A stretch of 64,000 nt of DNA from JALJPB01 sp034111045 (GTDB lineage: Bacteria > Pseudomonadota > Gammaproteobacteria > Enterobacterales > Alteromonadaceae), in NCBI GenBank assembly GCA_034111045.1, contig JAWUYA010000065.1, positions 1 to 64,000 of the forward strand. Direction: 5' to 3'. The notes beneath the pieces are model-generated. The model worked only from the letters and a program-made list of their open reading frames with translations. It was not told the DNA's origin and made no database searches. Below, piece by piece: positions 10,089 to 18,421 of the stretch (the stretch's first letter is position 1; each line of letters opens with the position of its first letter). The translations under genes were made by a program, and so were the position numbers.

Positions 10089-10676
10089 ATGTTAGAAAGG
10101 ATAAAAAGTAATTTTACTGAAAGTATACAGAATCAAATAGCGGCCAGTAATCTTCTTGCTGGCTCAATTGAACATGCAGGGATGATCATTGTCCAGTGCT
10201 TATTGTCTGGAAATAAGATTTTCACTTGTGGCAATGGTGGCTCAGCAAGTAATGCTCAGCACTTTTCTTCGTTGTTACTCAACCGTTATGAGACAGAGCG
10301 TCCGAGTTTACCAGCACTATCACTAACAACAGATACTTCAACGCTTACCTCTATCGCCAATGACTATCAATTTGATGAGGTTTTTTCTAAACAGTTACGA
10401 GCTCTCGGCAACAGTGGTGATGTTTTAATAGCGATTTCCACCAGTGGTAACTCAAAAAATGTGATCAAGGCTATCGAAGCTGCAGTCTCGCGCGATATGC
10501 CTATTGTCGTCCTGTCAGGTAAAGATGGCGGAGATATTGCTGGTTTACTTGGTGAGAATGATGTAGAAATACGTGTGCCTTCCTCTAGAACATCACGAAT
10601 ACATGAGGTCCACTTATTGATCACTCATACTTTATGCGAAATTATTGACACCACATTATTTCCTCAAGACAGCTAA
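10089..10676 (+). CDS. diaA: DnaA initiator-associating protein DiaA (SIS domain)
   Basis: DiaA is a SIS-domain protein that forms a homotetramer, binds several DnaA molecules and promotes timely initiation at oriC. The 195 residues contain the phosphosugar-binding-like segments FTCGNGGSASNAQHF and LIAISTSGNSKNV. The sequence is also related to the heptose isomerase GmhA. The lpoA-yraN-diaA-dolP order argues for DiaA. It is separated from yraN by 17 bp and from the dolP start by 19 bp, so it is probably cotranscribed with both. Confidence 0.88.
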   Translation: MLERIKSNFTESIQNQIAASNLLAGSIEHAGMIIVQCLLSGNKIFTCGNGGSASNAQHFSSLLLNRYETERPSLPALSLTTDTSTLTSIANDYQFDEVFSKQLRALGNSGDVLIAISTSGNSKNVIKAIEAAVSRDMPIVVLSGKDGGDIAGLLGENDVEIRVPSSRTSRIHEVHLLITHTLCEIIDTTLFPQDS

Positions 10677-10695
10677 TAGAGAATATATTCAATTT

Positions 10696-11292
10696 ATGAC
10701 AATCAAACATATCTTAGTAGTCTATTTTACCATCACCACTTTAAGCCTGTTGCAAGGCTGCGTTGCCGTGGCAACAGTAGCTGTTTTTAGTGGTGCAAGT
10801 ATGACAACAGATCATCGCACGATTAAGGCACAAATTGAAGATCAGAGAATCGAATTTAGCGTGAATAGTAAACTTGCCAAGAATCAATCTCTAAAACAAC
10901 AAACGAACCTGCATTTTGTTAGTATCAATGGTGCTCTGTTGGTTGTTGGTCAGGCCCCTACTAGCTATTTGAGAGATATAGCAATAAAGGAGGTCTCTGA
11001 TATTAAAGGGGTTGTTAAAGTACATAATCAAATCAGAATTGGCAATACTACTTCGCTATTGACTAGAGGTAACGATGTATGGCTGACTTCAAAGGTTAAA
11101 ACGGCTCTTTTAGGCAGCGATAAATTATCTCCAACCAATATTAAAGTCGTTACCGAAAACAGTGAAGTTTTTTTAATGGGCTTAGTTAGCCATAAAGAGG
11201 CTGATGAAGCCGTTGAACTTACAAGAAATATTGGTGGTGTAAATCGCGTTTTTTTGGCTTTTGAATATAGAACCAATCCCCCTAAAAAGTAA
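10696..11292 (+). CDS. dolP: BON-domain outer-membrane lipoprotein DolP (YraP)
   Basis: DolP is an outer-membrane lipoprotein with two BON domains. In enterobacteria it binds anionic phospholipids and supports envelope integrity and BAM function. A signal peptide with lipobox LLQGC places the lipidated cysteine at residue 22. Two BON repeats follow, each ending in a glycine-valine-rich strand (DIKGVVKVHNQI and NIGGVNRVFLAFE). The ATG at 10696 gives a proper signal peptide. A longer reading frame from 10645 would overlap diaA and spoil it. It is the last gene of its operon and converges on sspB. Confidence 0.9.
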   Translation: MTIKHILVVYFTITTLSLLQGCVAVATVAVFSGASMTTDHRTIKAQIEDQRIEFSVNSKLAKNQSLKQQTNLHFVSINGALLVVGQAPTSYLRDIAIKEVSDIKGVVKVHNQIRIGNTTSLLTRGNDVWLTSKVKTALLGSDKLSPTNIKVVTENSEVFLMGLVSHKEADEAVELTRNIGGVNRVFLAFEYRTNPPKK

Positions 11293-11337
11293 TAGTGAAG
11301 TCTAATGGGTTGTCGTAGAATTAAAGAATATTGCCAA

Positions 11338-11826
11338 TCATTTAATTATTTTCAAACTTGCTTTGCTTTTTTGCTTTTTAGTTTCTTCGTTTAGTTTTTG
11401 CTGACTTTTGTGCATCATTGAAGCTACGCTCGTTAACTTAGCGGGGGTTGTAGAATGAGTTGATTTTGGTAACTCATTGCCTTCATCACCCGAAACGTCT
11501 ACAGGGTGTTCAATAGGTAAAGAAGTCCCTGCACCATTTTCTTTAGCATATATTGCAGCAATAGCACCATACGGTACAGTCATATGCTCAAGCTTACCTC
11601 CGAATCTCGCACTAAACTCTATCGCCTGCTCTCCCATAGAAAAATCGCCTAAAGCAGAAGTGTCAATATTCAAAGTGATTTGGCCATCATTGACATACGC
11701 CATAGGCACTAATACACCATAAACACTTACATCAACAACAATGTGAGGGGTTAGTTGGTTATCAGATATCCAATCATAAAAAGCCCCAACGAGGTAGGGC
11801 TTATTTGATGTCATTTTAATGGTCAT
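11338..11826 (-). CDS. sspB: ClpXP protease specificity-enhancing factor SspB
   Basis: SspB is an adaptor that tethers ssrA-tagged proteins and other substrates to ClpXP. The N-terminal substrate-binding domain is recognisable from KPYLVGAFYDW and LTPHIVVDV. A variable hydrophilic linker follows, and the extreme C-terminus (KASLKIIK) is the short hydrophobic-basic tail that docks on ClpX. The 162-residue length fits. Its ATG overlaps the sspA stop in TAATG, implying translational coupling. A second ATG four codons later is also possible. Confidence 0.93.
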   Translation of the reverse strand: MTIKMTSNKPYLVGAFYDWISDNQLTPHIVVDVSVYGVLVPMAYVNDGQITLNIDTSALGDFSMGEQAIEFSARFGGKLEHMTVPYGAIAAIYAKENGAGTSLPIEHPVDVSGDEGNELPKSTHSTTPAKLTSVASMMHKSQQKLNEETKKQKSKASLKIIK

Positions 11827-12467
11827 TAGGCAGGGTAGTTCATGCGTAATTCACGCTCTTCTTCAGTGAGTGACGCTTGGAACGATTCGCGTTCAAATAA
11901 ACGTAGCATATAAGTTTTCAACTCTTTAGAACCTTGTCCAGTAAGTTCAATACCAAAAGCAGGTAAACGCCATAAAAGAGGCGCTAGGTAGCAATCAACT
12001 AAACTAAACTCTTCACTCATAAAGTAAGGAGCTTCATTGAGGATAGGCGCTACGCTTAATAAACTTTCCTTAAGCTCTTGACTGGCTTTTTCTCTCTCTT
12101 CGCTACTGCCTGTTAGTATCACCTTAGCCAAACTATACCAATCATTTTCAATGCGAAACATCATTAATCGGCTACGGCCACGTGAAACTGGATAAACAGG
12201 CATCAAGGGTGGATGAGGAAAACGCTCATCTAAATATTCAATAATGATACTTGCTTCGTATAAAGCTAATTCACGATCAATTAATGTTGGAATTGTGCCA
12301 TACGGGTTTAAATCTAATAAGTCTTCTGGCAAGTTTGCCAAGTCAACTAAGTGTATATCGACACCAACGCCTTTTTCTGCAAGTACAATGCGTGTTTGAT
12401 GACTATACATATCATCTGCATGCGAATATAAGTTCATCACAGAGCGTTTGTTTGCTGCTACGGCCAT
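11826..12467 (-). CDS. sspA: Stringent starvation protein A (GST-fold RNA polymerase-associated protein)
   Basis: SspA has a glutathione S-transferase fold but acts on RNA polymerase holoenzyme, with roles in stationary-phase stress and virulence control. The 213 residues contain NLYSHADDMYSHQTRIVLAEKG at the N-terminus and the conserved surface segment FPHPPLMPVYP, known to be functionally important in the family. A GGAGG Shine-Dalgarno sequence precedes the ATG. It lies 111 bp downstream of petC on the same strand and is coupled to sspB. Readthrough from the pet operon is possible because no terminator is obvious in that gap. Confidence 0.94.
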   Translation of the reverse strand: MAVAANKRSVMNLYSHADDMYSHQTRIVLAEKGVGVDIHLVDLANLPEDLLDLNPYGTIPTLIDRELALYEASIIIEYLDERFPHPPLMPVYPVSRGRSRLMMFRIENDWYSLAKVILTGSSEEREKASQELKESLLSVAPILNEAPYFMSEEFSLVDCYLAPLLWRLPAFGIELTGQGSKELKTYMLRLFERESFQASLTEEERELRMNYPA

Positions 12468-12578
12468 GTTGCCTCCAATTAAAATTTTAAATCTAATAAA
12501 CTGACAAAGAGACTACCCACTACTAAAGCAAAGTCTAGCACTAAATACCCCCTCAATTATGTCTACCTAAAAATGTTC

Positions 12579-13334
12579 TTAATGAATATCTCGCCAATAT
12601 TCTTTTTTAAGTAGATAAGAAAGAATAAAAAGGATGCATAAGAAACCAATCACCCAATAACCTAAACTTTCACGTTCAAGTTTATTTGGCTCGCCAACAT
12701 ATTCAAAAAAGTTTGCTAAGTCACGAGAGAAAACATCATACTCTTCTACCGTCATTGTACCGCCTGTTGCGGGTGTTAAATGACTAATTTCAGCTTGTGC
12801 TTTAATTCCTTGTGCTTCATTAGCAGTAACTTTCTCCTGAGTAATAACTTTGGTTTGAATACCTTGTAGCGTTTGTAATACATGGGGCATACCGACATCA
12901 GGGAAAACCGAATTATTCACACCAAATGGACGGGTATCATCTACATAAAAAGAACGCAAATAAGTATAGATATAATCAGGCCCAGGTTTCAAACGGGCAA
13001 TTAACGTTAAATCTGGTGGTGCACTGCCAAACCATTTAGCGGCTTCTTTGGCTGGCATGGCATTTTTGATATGCTCACCAGGTTTTTGACCATTCAATAA
13101 GTACTTAGCACTACCGTCTTCAATATCAATACCCAAATCATCAAAGGTACGGGTGTAACGTTGGTACTGCAATTGATGACAACCTAAACAATAATTAACG
13201 TAAGAGTCAAAACCACGTTTTAGTGACTCTTTATCGGCTAAATCATTATTGGCCGCATCAAGATGTATACCACCACTTGACGCTAATGCCAAAGCAGGAA
13301 TAACAGTAAATAAAGCAATTAATAATCTTTTCAT
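12579..13334 (-). CDS. petC: Ubiquinol-cytochrome c reductase cytochrome c1 subunit
   Basis: Cytochrome c1 carries electrons from the Rieske protein to soluble cytochrome c in the bc1 complex. The 251-residue protein has a cleavable signal peptide (ALALASSGG), a c-type haem site CLGCH at residues 49-53, a likely axial methionine in VGMPHVLQ, and a C-terminal membrane anchor (WVIGFLCILFILSYLLKKEY). I chose the ATG at 13334, which overlaps the petB stop in TAATG, because it gives a proper signal peptide. A reading frame starting 33 bp upstream adds an implausible cysteine-containing extension. Confidence 0.96.
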   Translation of the reverse strand: MKRLLIALFTVIPALALASSGGIHLDAANNDLADKESLKRGFDSYVNYCLGCHQLQYQRYTRTFDDLGIDIEDGSAKYLLNGQKPGEHIKNAMPAKEAAKWFGSAPPDLTLIARLKPGPDYIYTYLRSFYVDDTRPFGVNNSVFPDVGMPHVLQTLQGIQTKVITQEKVTANEAQGIKAQAEISHLTPATGGTMTVEEYDVFSRDLANFFEYVGEPNKLERESLGYWVIGFLCILFILSYLLKKEYWRDIH

Positions 13335-14611
13335 TAGTCTGTAATCCTCTCTGGAACAGGTTTGCATTGCTCATTTTTACTGTAAAACCACAGCGCAATG
13401 AAGAAGCCAAAATAACCAAAACTGGCGACTATACCGATAAAGTTATAAACAGGCGTTGCCGGTAAAGTACCTAAAACACCTAATATAATAAAGTTAATAG
13501 CAAATTGCGTTAAATTAGCTAAGTGCCATTTACTACGATATCTCACTGACTTAACAACTCCACGATCAAACCATGGTAATAAAAACAACACCACAATGGC
13601 ACCAAACATCGCAATAGCACCTAGTAATTTATCAGGGACAATACGTAAAATGGTATAGAAAGGCCCAAAGTACCAAACGGGTGCAATGTGCTCTGGTGTT
13701 TTAAGACCATTAGCTGGCTCAAAGTTTGGCGCTTCCATAAAGTAACCGCCGCCCTCTGGAGCAAAGAACATCACCCAGCAAAAAAGAATTAAGAAACCGA
13801 CAACACCCATTATATCTTTGACAGAGTAATAAGGATGAAAAGGAATAGCATCAACAATATCGTATTTCTCAGCATATTGTTTATGGAACGTAAATTTACT
13901 TAACTCTTCAGGCTTCATACTGCCTTTGGGTTTTTTAATATTAGTGCCATCAGGGTTATTAGAGCCCACTTCATGAAGCGCTAACAGATGTAAAAACACT
14001 AATACTACCAAGACTAAAGGTAAGGCGATAACATGTAATGCAAAGAAACGATTTAAGGTAGCGCCGGAGATCACATAATCACCGCGAATCCAAAGGGTTA
14101 AATCATCGCCAATAATAGGGATTGCACCGAATAAGGAAATAATAACCTGCGCTCCCCAATAGGACATATTACCCCAAGGTAATAAATACCCCATAAAGGC
14201 TTCAGCCATCAGTACTAAAAAGATCAACATGCCGAAGATCCATAATAGCTCACGAGGTTTTTGATAAGAGCCGTACATCAAGCCACGCATCATGTGCAGA
14301 TATATCACAATGAAAAATGCCGAAGCACCAGTAGAATGCATATAACGTAATAACCAGCCAAAGTCGACATCACGCATAATGTATTCAATGGAAGCAAAAG
14401 CCCCTTCGGCTGAAGGTTCGTAGTTCATGGTTAACCAAATACCGGTGACAATCTGGTTCACTAAAACTAACATAGCTAGTGAGCCAAAAAAGTACCAAAA
14501 GTTAAAGTTTTTTGGTGCTGGGTATTGAGCTATATGCTTGTTCCAAGCTTCAGTTACTGGTAAACGTTTATCTAACCAGCCCATAAAAGAAGTGAATAAG
14601 TTCATTAACAT
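13334..14611 (-). CDS. petB: Ubiquinol-cytochrome c reductase cytochrome b subunit
   Basis: Cytochrome b is the membrane core of the bc1 complex, carrying two haems and the Qo and Qi quinone sites. The 425 residues contain multiple transmembrane helices. Paired histidine ligands occur in MHSTGASAFFIVIYLHMMRG and in the helix FALHVIALPLVLVVLVFLH. The Qo-site segment appears here as PVWYFGPFYTILR rather than the classical PEWYFLP. It overlaps petA upstream by 1 bp and petC downstream by 1 bp. Confidence 0.97.
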   Translation of the reverse strand: MLMNLFTSFMGWLDKRLPVTEAWNKHIAQYPAPKNFNFWYFFGSLAMLVLVNQIVTGIWLTMNYEPSAEGAFASIEYIMRDVDFGWLLRYMHSTGASAFFIVIYLHMMRGLMYGSYQKPRELLWIFGMLIFLVLMAEAFMGYLLPWGNMSYWGAQVIISLFGAIPIIGDDLTLWIRGDYVISGATLNRFFALHVIALPLVLVVLVFLHLLALHEVGSNNPDGTNIKKPKGSMKPEELSKFTFHKQYAEKYDIVDAIPFHPYYSVKDIMGVVGFLILFCWVMFFAPEGGGYFMEAPNFEPANGLKTPEHIAPVWYFGPFYTILRIVPDKLLGAIAMFGAIVVLFLLPWFDRGVVKSVRYRSKWHLANLTQFAINFIILGVLGTLPATPVYNFIGIVASFGYFGFFIALWFYSKNEQCKPVPERITD

Positions 14612-15201
14612 TATACGTCTCCTTGGCTAACACCAATTAATAAGGTGCCTTCAGCTGGGAAAGAATGTTCAGGTATGACTAAGTTTAGTGGTGCCGGAAC
14701 ACTTTGAAATACACGACCCGCCATATCAAACATAGAACCATGACATGGGCAGTAAAATCCGTCCGTTACGCCTTCAACCTTCTCTTCAAAGTCATCCTTG
14801 TGATAAGTGGGCGCACAGCCTAAATGAGTACAAACACCTAATGCTACCAAAAACTCAGGAGAGATTGAGCGGTGTTCATTGGTTGCATAACTAGGTTGTT
14901 GAGGTTCATCTGACTTAGGATCTTTTAGTTGACTGTTGTGCTTAGCCAAATCACTGATCGTTTTGTCTGTGCGGCGAACCACATAAACCGGTGTACCACG
15001 CCATTCAGCGCGGATAAGTTGACCTGGTTCTATCTTACTTACATTAACTTCTACTGGAGCACCTGCAGCTTTCGCTCGGGCACTTGGGTTCCAGGAAGCA
15101 ATGAAAGGCACAGCCACACCGGCTACACCAACACCACCAACGACTGCAGTTGCAGCTGTTAAAAAACGTCGACGGCCGTTAATCACGGGCACATTGCTCA
15201 T
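14611..15201 (-). CDS. petA: Ubiquinol-cytochrome c reductase Rieske iron-sulfur subunit
   Basis: The Rieske protein accepts an electron from ubiquinol at the Qo site and passes it to cytochrome c1. The N-terminus has a twin-arginine-like signal (GRRRFLTAA) followed by a hydrophobic anchor. The 2Fe-2S cluster boxes are CTHLGC (residues 124-129) and CPCHGS (151-156), with Cys/His ligands intact. At 196 residues it has normal length. It is the first gene of petABC. A GGAG Shine-Dalgarno sequence precedes the ATG and a candidate promoter lies about 120 bp upstream. Confidence 0.97.
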   Translation of the reverse strand: MSNVPVINGRRRFLTAATAVVGGVGVAGVAVPFIASWNPSARAKAAGAPVEVNVSKIEPGQLIRAEWRGTPVYVVRRTDKTISDLAKHNSQLKDPKSDEPQQPSYATNEHRSISPEFLVALGVCTHLGCAPTYHKDDFEEKVEGVTDGFYCPCHGSMFDMAGRVFQSVPAPLNLVIPEHSFPAEGTLLIGVSQGDV

Positions 15202-15320
15202 TCATAATCTCCAATTAAAAATTAAAACTAAACTCGCTTGTATGAACTTCTTTTTTAAATAAAAGAAAAACAAGATCAGACTTTATTAATGTTTAGTTAA
15301 ACTAGCGAAAAATTTTTACG

Positions 15321-15349
15321 ATCATAAAGAAATGCCTTATTTTTTACAA
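15321..15349 (-). promoter_or_regulatory. Candidate promoter of petABC
   Basis: On the minus strand TTGTAA (15349-15344) and TATGAT (15326-15321) are 17 bp apart, about 120 bp upstream of petA. This is the best sigma-70-like pair in the petA-rpsI gap. It is a visual prediction. Confidence 0.4.
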
Positions 15350-15416
15350 GGTAAATCGCTTATTCATAGTGATGAATGTTAAAAAATGTGGCAAACAATG
15401 ATGAGGATGATTTTTT

Positions 15417-15435
15417 AATGATAGTGATTATCATT
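15417..15435. promoter_or_regulatory. Fur-box-like palindrome upstream of petABC
   Basis: AATGATAGTGATTATCATT is an inverted repeat of AATGATA/TATCATT. It agrees with the Fur-type sequence AATGATAATCATTATCATT at 17 of 19 positions. It lies between the rpsI terminator and the predicted petA promoter, about 70 bp upstream of the -35 element. Fur control of an iron-rich respiratory complex is plausible but unproven. Confidence 0.45.
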
Positions 15436-15444
15436 TCGGCATAA

Positions 15445-15469
15445 AAAAGCCGACATGATGTCGGCTTTT
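15445..15469. terminator. Terminator of rplM-rpsI
   Basis: AAAAGCCGACA (15445-15455) and TGTCGGCTTTT (15459-15469) form a perfect 11 bp stem with a 3 nt loop. In the minus direction it ends in a run of T, 22 bp after the rpsI stop. Confidence 0.92.
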
Positions 15470-15491
15470 GAATTTGATATAAGAATATATC

Positions 15492-15884
15492 TTAACGTTT
15501 TGAGAATTGTGGTTTCTTACGCGCTTTGTGTAAGCCAACTTTCTTACGTTCAACTTTACGAGCATCACGAGTTACGAAGCCAGCTTTACGTAAATCGCTA
15601 CGTAAAGTTTCATCGAACTCCATCAATGCACGAGTGATACCGTGACGAATTGCACCGGCTTGACCAGAAATACCGCCACCAACGACAGAGATATTAAAGT
15701 CAAACTTTTCTAACATTTGAACTAAATCTAATGGTTGACGAACAACCATACGTGCAGTTTCGCGACCGAAGTACACAGAAATGTCACGTTTGTTAATTGT
15801 TATAGCGCCTTTACCAGCCTTCATAAACACACGAGCTGTAGAGCTCTTGCGACGACCAGTACCGTAATATTGATTATCAGCCAT
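15492..15884 (-). CDS. rpsI: 30S ribosomal protein S9
   Basis: S9 is a small-subunit protein whose C-terminal tail reaches the P-site tRNA anticodon. The 130 residues include YYGTGRRKSSTARVF at the N-terminus, GGGISGQAGAIRHGI in the middle and the conserved terminal SKR. It follows rplM by 3 bp, as in nearly all bacteria, and ends at a strong hairpin terminator. Confidence 0.98.
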   Translation of the reverse strand: MADNQYYGTGRRKSSTARVFMKAGKGAITINKRDISVYFGRETARMVVRQPLDLVQMLEKFDFNISVVGGGISGQAGAIRHGITRALMEFDETLRSDLRKAGFVTRDARKVERKKVGLHKARKKPQFSKR

Positions 15885-15887
15885 TGT

Positions 15888-16316
15888 TTATAACTCCAAA
15901 GGTTGTGGTTGTTGAGCCGTATGAGCATGCTCAGGGCCGGCAAATACTTTAAGTTTGCGAAACATATCACGACCTAAAGGACCTTTAGGTAACATGCCTT
16001 TTACTGCAAATTCAAGTACACGCTCTGGTGCTTTTTCAATTAGCTTTTCAAAGCTAATTTGCTTAAGTCCACCAGGGAATTCAGTATGCGAGTAGTAAAT
16101 TTTACCCTTCGCTTTATTACCTGTTACTTTTACTTTCTCAGCATTAATAACAACGATATAATCGCCAGTATCAACATGAGGAGTATATTCTGCTTTGTGC
16201 TTACCGCGTAAACGGCTTGCAATTTCAGTAGCGATACGCCCTAAAGTTTTATCTTCAGCGTCCACTAAGAACCATTCGCGTTCAACGCTCTCTGGTTTTG
16301 CTACAAAAGTTTTCAT
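15888..16316 (-). CDS. rplM: 50S ribosomal protein L13
   Basis: L13 is an early-assembling large-subunit protein. The 142 residues start MKTFVAKPESVEREW and contain VDAEDKTLGRIATEIA and GMLPKGPLGRDMFRKL, all typical. It is the first gene of the rplM-rpsI operon. In E. coli this operon is autoregulated by L13 binding to the mRNA leader. A leader of roughly 175 nt is available here, although I cannot confirm the fold. Confidence 0.98.
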   Translation of the reverse strand: MKTFVAKPESVEREWFLVDAEDKTLGRIATEIASRLRGKHKAEYTPHVDTGDYIVVINAEKVKVTGNKAKGKIYYSHTEFPGGLKQISFEKLIEKAPERVLEFAVKGMLPKGPLGRDMFRKLKVFAGPEHAHTAQQPQPLEL

Positions 16317-16505
16317 TTAAAAACCCAAATTTTAAAATGTTACACCATTAACAAATCGTCAAATCCACAGTAACTGTAAACTTAACAAGCTGTCGGTTAA
16401 TTTAGACTACGCAATTACCCCTTCGAGTATCGAGCCCTGCCCGTGCTTTTCATTAACGTAAAATCAAAACAACAGACGTTTGTAACGTAGGGACCGCGGA
16501 TTATA
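16317..16505 (-). promoter_or_regulatory. Promoter and mRNA leader of rplM-rpsI
   Basis: A consensus TATAAT (minus strand 16505-16500) is followed by a GC-rich discriminator CCGCGG, typical of growth-rate-controlled ribosomal promoters. No good -35 was found at 17 bp; TTGACA lies 29 bp upstream of the -10. The remaining leader runs about 175 nt to the rplM ATG and may hold the L13 autoregulatory structure. Nothing else was seen between rplM and zapE. Confidence 0.5.
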
Positions 16506-16612
16506 CAGAAGTTAATGCTAAAGATCACGCCTATTGTCAAATCAAATATAATTAAATTAGAAAACGACAAATAAGTTATCTAATCCCTCCCATATAATGC
16601 CTCTTGGTCAAA

Positions 16613-17728
16613 TTAAGGCAAATGCTCTGATGCTAGATAATCATGAGATTGCATTTCTTGTAAACGGGACAAACAACGCTTAAATTCAAACGCAAGTCGC
16701 TCCCCAGTATATAAATGTTCGAGAGCCACTTCAGCCGATATAATTAATTTTACGTTTCGTTCATAAAACTCGTCCACAAGAGCAATAAAACGACGAGTAG
16801 AATCATCGGTGTCACTCCCCATTTGAGAAACGTTTGCCAATAGTACTGTATGATATAAACGACTAATCTCCATATAATCACTTTGACTACGTGCGGTTTG
16901 GCATAATAAATCAAATTCAAAATGAACCACACCATCGGCTACTTCAACCGTAGGTAATTGACGATTATTTATTTCAATGCCAACATTCTTTTGACCTGTT
17001 TCTGTAGAAAGTCGACTAAAATAATCACGCAAGTTTTCATTAGCTTTATCATCTAAAGGGTGATGGTAGATCTCTGCTTGTTCTAAAGTCCTTAAACGAT
17101 AATCAACACCACTATCAACATTAATAATTTCGGTATGTTCATTAATCAGTTTTATCGCTGGTAAAAACCGTTCTCGTTGCAAGCCATTTCGATATAATTC
17201 ATCTGGAATAATATTAGATGTTGCGACGAGTGTCACATTGTAAGAAAAAAGCTCTTCAAATAAAGTCCCTAAAATCATCGCATCTGTAATATCAGAAACA
17301 AAAAACTCATCAAAACAAATAATACAACTTTCTTGGGCAAAACGTTTTGCAATAATTTTTAGCGGATCAGACTGCCCTGTCAATCCCTTTAATTCTTGAT
17401 GAACGCGATGCATAAATCGATGAAAATGCACTCGGGTTTTATTTTCAAAGGGTAAGCAATCAAAGAAAGTATCCATGAGATACGTTTTACCCCGCCCTAC
17501 ACCCCCCCAAAAGTAGATGCCTTGGATGAGTTTTCTGTCTGGTTTAGCATAAACTTTTTTCCATCGATTAAGCACTTTTTTAAAACCTGAAACTGCTATA
17601 GGTTTAGTCTCTAAGTCTTTATAAAGTCGCTGCAAGTGCTTAACTGCATTTTCTTGAGCAGCGTCATAGTAAAAATCATCACCAGTTAAATCTTGCTGGT
17701 ATTGCTCAAGTGGAGAAAGTTTAATCAT
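16613..17728 (-). CDS. zapE: Cell division protein ZapE (AFG1-like ATPase)
   Basis: ZapE is an AFG1/LACE1-family P-loop ATPase that associates with the Z-ring during late or stressed division. The 371 residues have a Walker A motif GGVGRGKT near residues 75-82, a Walker B motif IICFDEF near 135-141, and the family segment VATSNIIPDELYRNGLQR. No membrane segment is present. It sits upstream of rplM-rpsI on the same strand, a common gammaproteobacterial order, and is divergent from zapG. Confidence 0.94.
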   Translation of the reverse strand: MIKLSPLEQYQQDLTGDDFYYDAAQENAVKHLQRLYKDLETKPIAVSGFKKVLNRWKKVYAKPDRKLIQGIYFWGGVGRGKTYLMDTFFDCLPFENKTRVHFHRFMHRVHQELKGLTGQSDPLKIIAKRFAQESCIICFDEFFVSDITDAMILGTLFEELFSYNVTLVATSNIIPDELYRNGLQRERFLPAIKLINEHTEIINVDSGVDYRLRTLEQAEIYHHPLDDKANENLRDYFSRLSTETGQKNVGIEINNRQLPTVEVADGVVHFEFDLLCQTARSQSDYMEISRLYHTVLLANVSQMGSDTDDSTRRFIALVDEFYERNVKLIISAEVALEHLYTGERLAFEFKRCLSRLQEMQSHDYLASEHLP

Positions 17729-17896
17729 TTAATAATCATCTTTTTACAATAAATTGAAAAATTGGCACTATTTATTAATAAATAATGGATAGTTTTGTAT
17801 AAACCCACCAAGGCGCGCTATATTATATCAATCAATACAATTAATATGTGTTTAACTAAAAAAATACAATAACATGTAAATAAGAGGTGTTTAAAT

Positions 17897-18349
17897 ATGA
17901 ATGTAGTAATTGGAATCGTTATTTTTATCATAGGCTCTTTAGTTGGCTTTTTTTCTAATCGTTATTTATCTTCATCTAATCAAAAGCAGTTAAAACTAGT
18001 TGAACAAGCAAGTAGAAGTGAAGCAACATTAATTAAATACAAACTTGATGTTGCTGAGCATTTAGGTAGTTCAGCAAAATTACTTGAACAAATGAACGCT
18101 ACTTGTAAAACAGCAATGAAACAAATGGAACAAAGCACTCAGTTGTTACAACAAGCAACTCCGACAACAGAAAGTATGCCTTTTTTCTCAAAGGAAACTC
18201 AAGAACAATTAGCTGAAACGGTTAACCTCCGTCATGATAAACGCAATAAAAAATCAAGCGAGGCTATCACTGAAGCACCTCTTGATTATTCAGGCAATCC
18301 AAGTGGTCTATTCGATGATTCGAAACAAAGTGTTACAAATGCTGGCTAA
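17897..18349 (+). CDS. zapG: Z-ring associated protein ZapG (YhcB, DUF1043)
   Basis: ZapG/YhcB is an inner-membrane protein linking cell division, elongation and envelope synthesis. The 150 residues have one N-terminal transmembrane helix (VVIGIVIFIIGSLVGFF), then a long charged helix likely to form a coiled coil (residues 35-90), then a low-complexity tail. An AGAGG Shine-Dalgarno sequence precedes the ATG. Its place between zapE (divergent) and degQ matches E. coli yhcB. The gene is short and weakly conserved, so recognition rests on the topology plus context. Confidence 0.88.
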   Translation: MNVVIGIVIFIIGSLVGFFSNRYLSSSNQKQLKLVEQASRSEATLIKYKLDVAEHLGSSAKLLEQMNATCKTAMKQMEQSTQLLQQATPTTESMPFFSKETQEQLAETVNLRHDKRNKKSSEAITEAPLDYSGNPSGLFDDSKQSVTNAG

Positions 18350-18421
18350 TATTTGCTGAACCAACCGATTTAAGTGGAGTCAGTTAACCAGTAATACTTT
18401 TTTTAAGGAGTCTTTTTAAGT

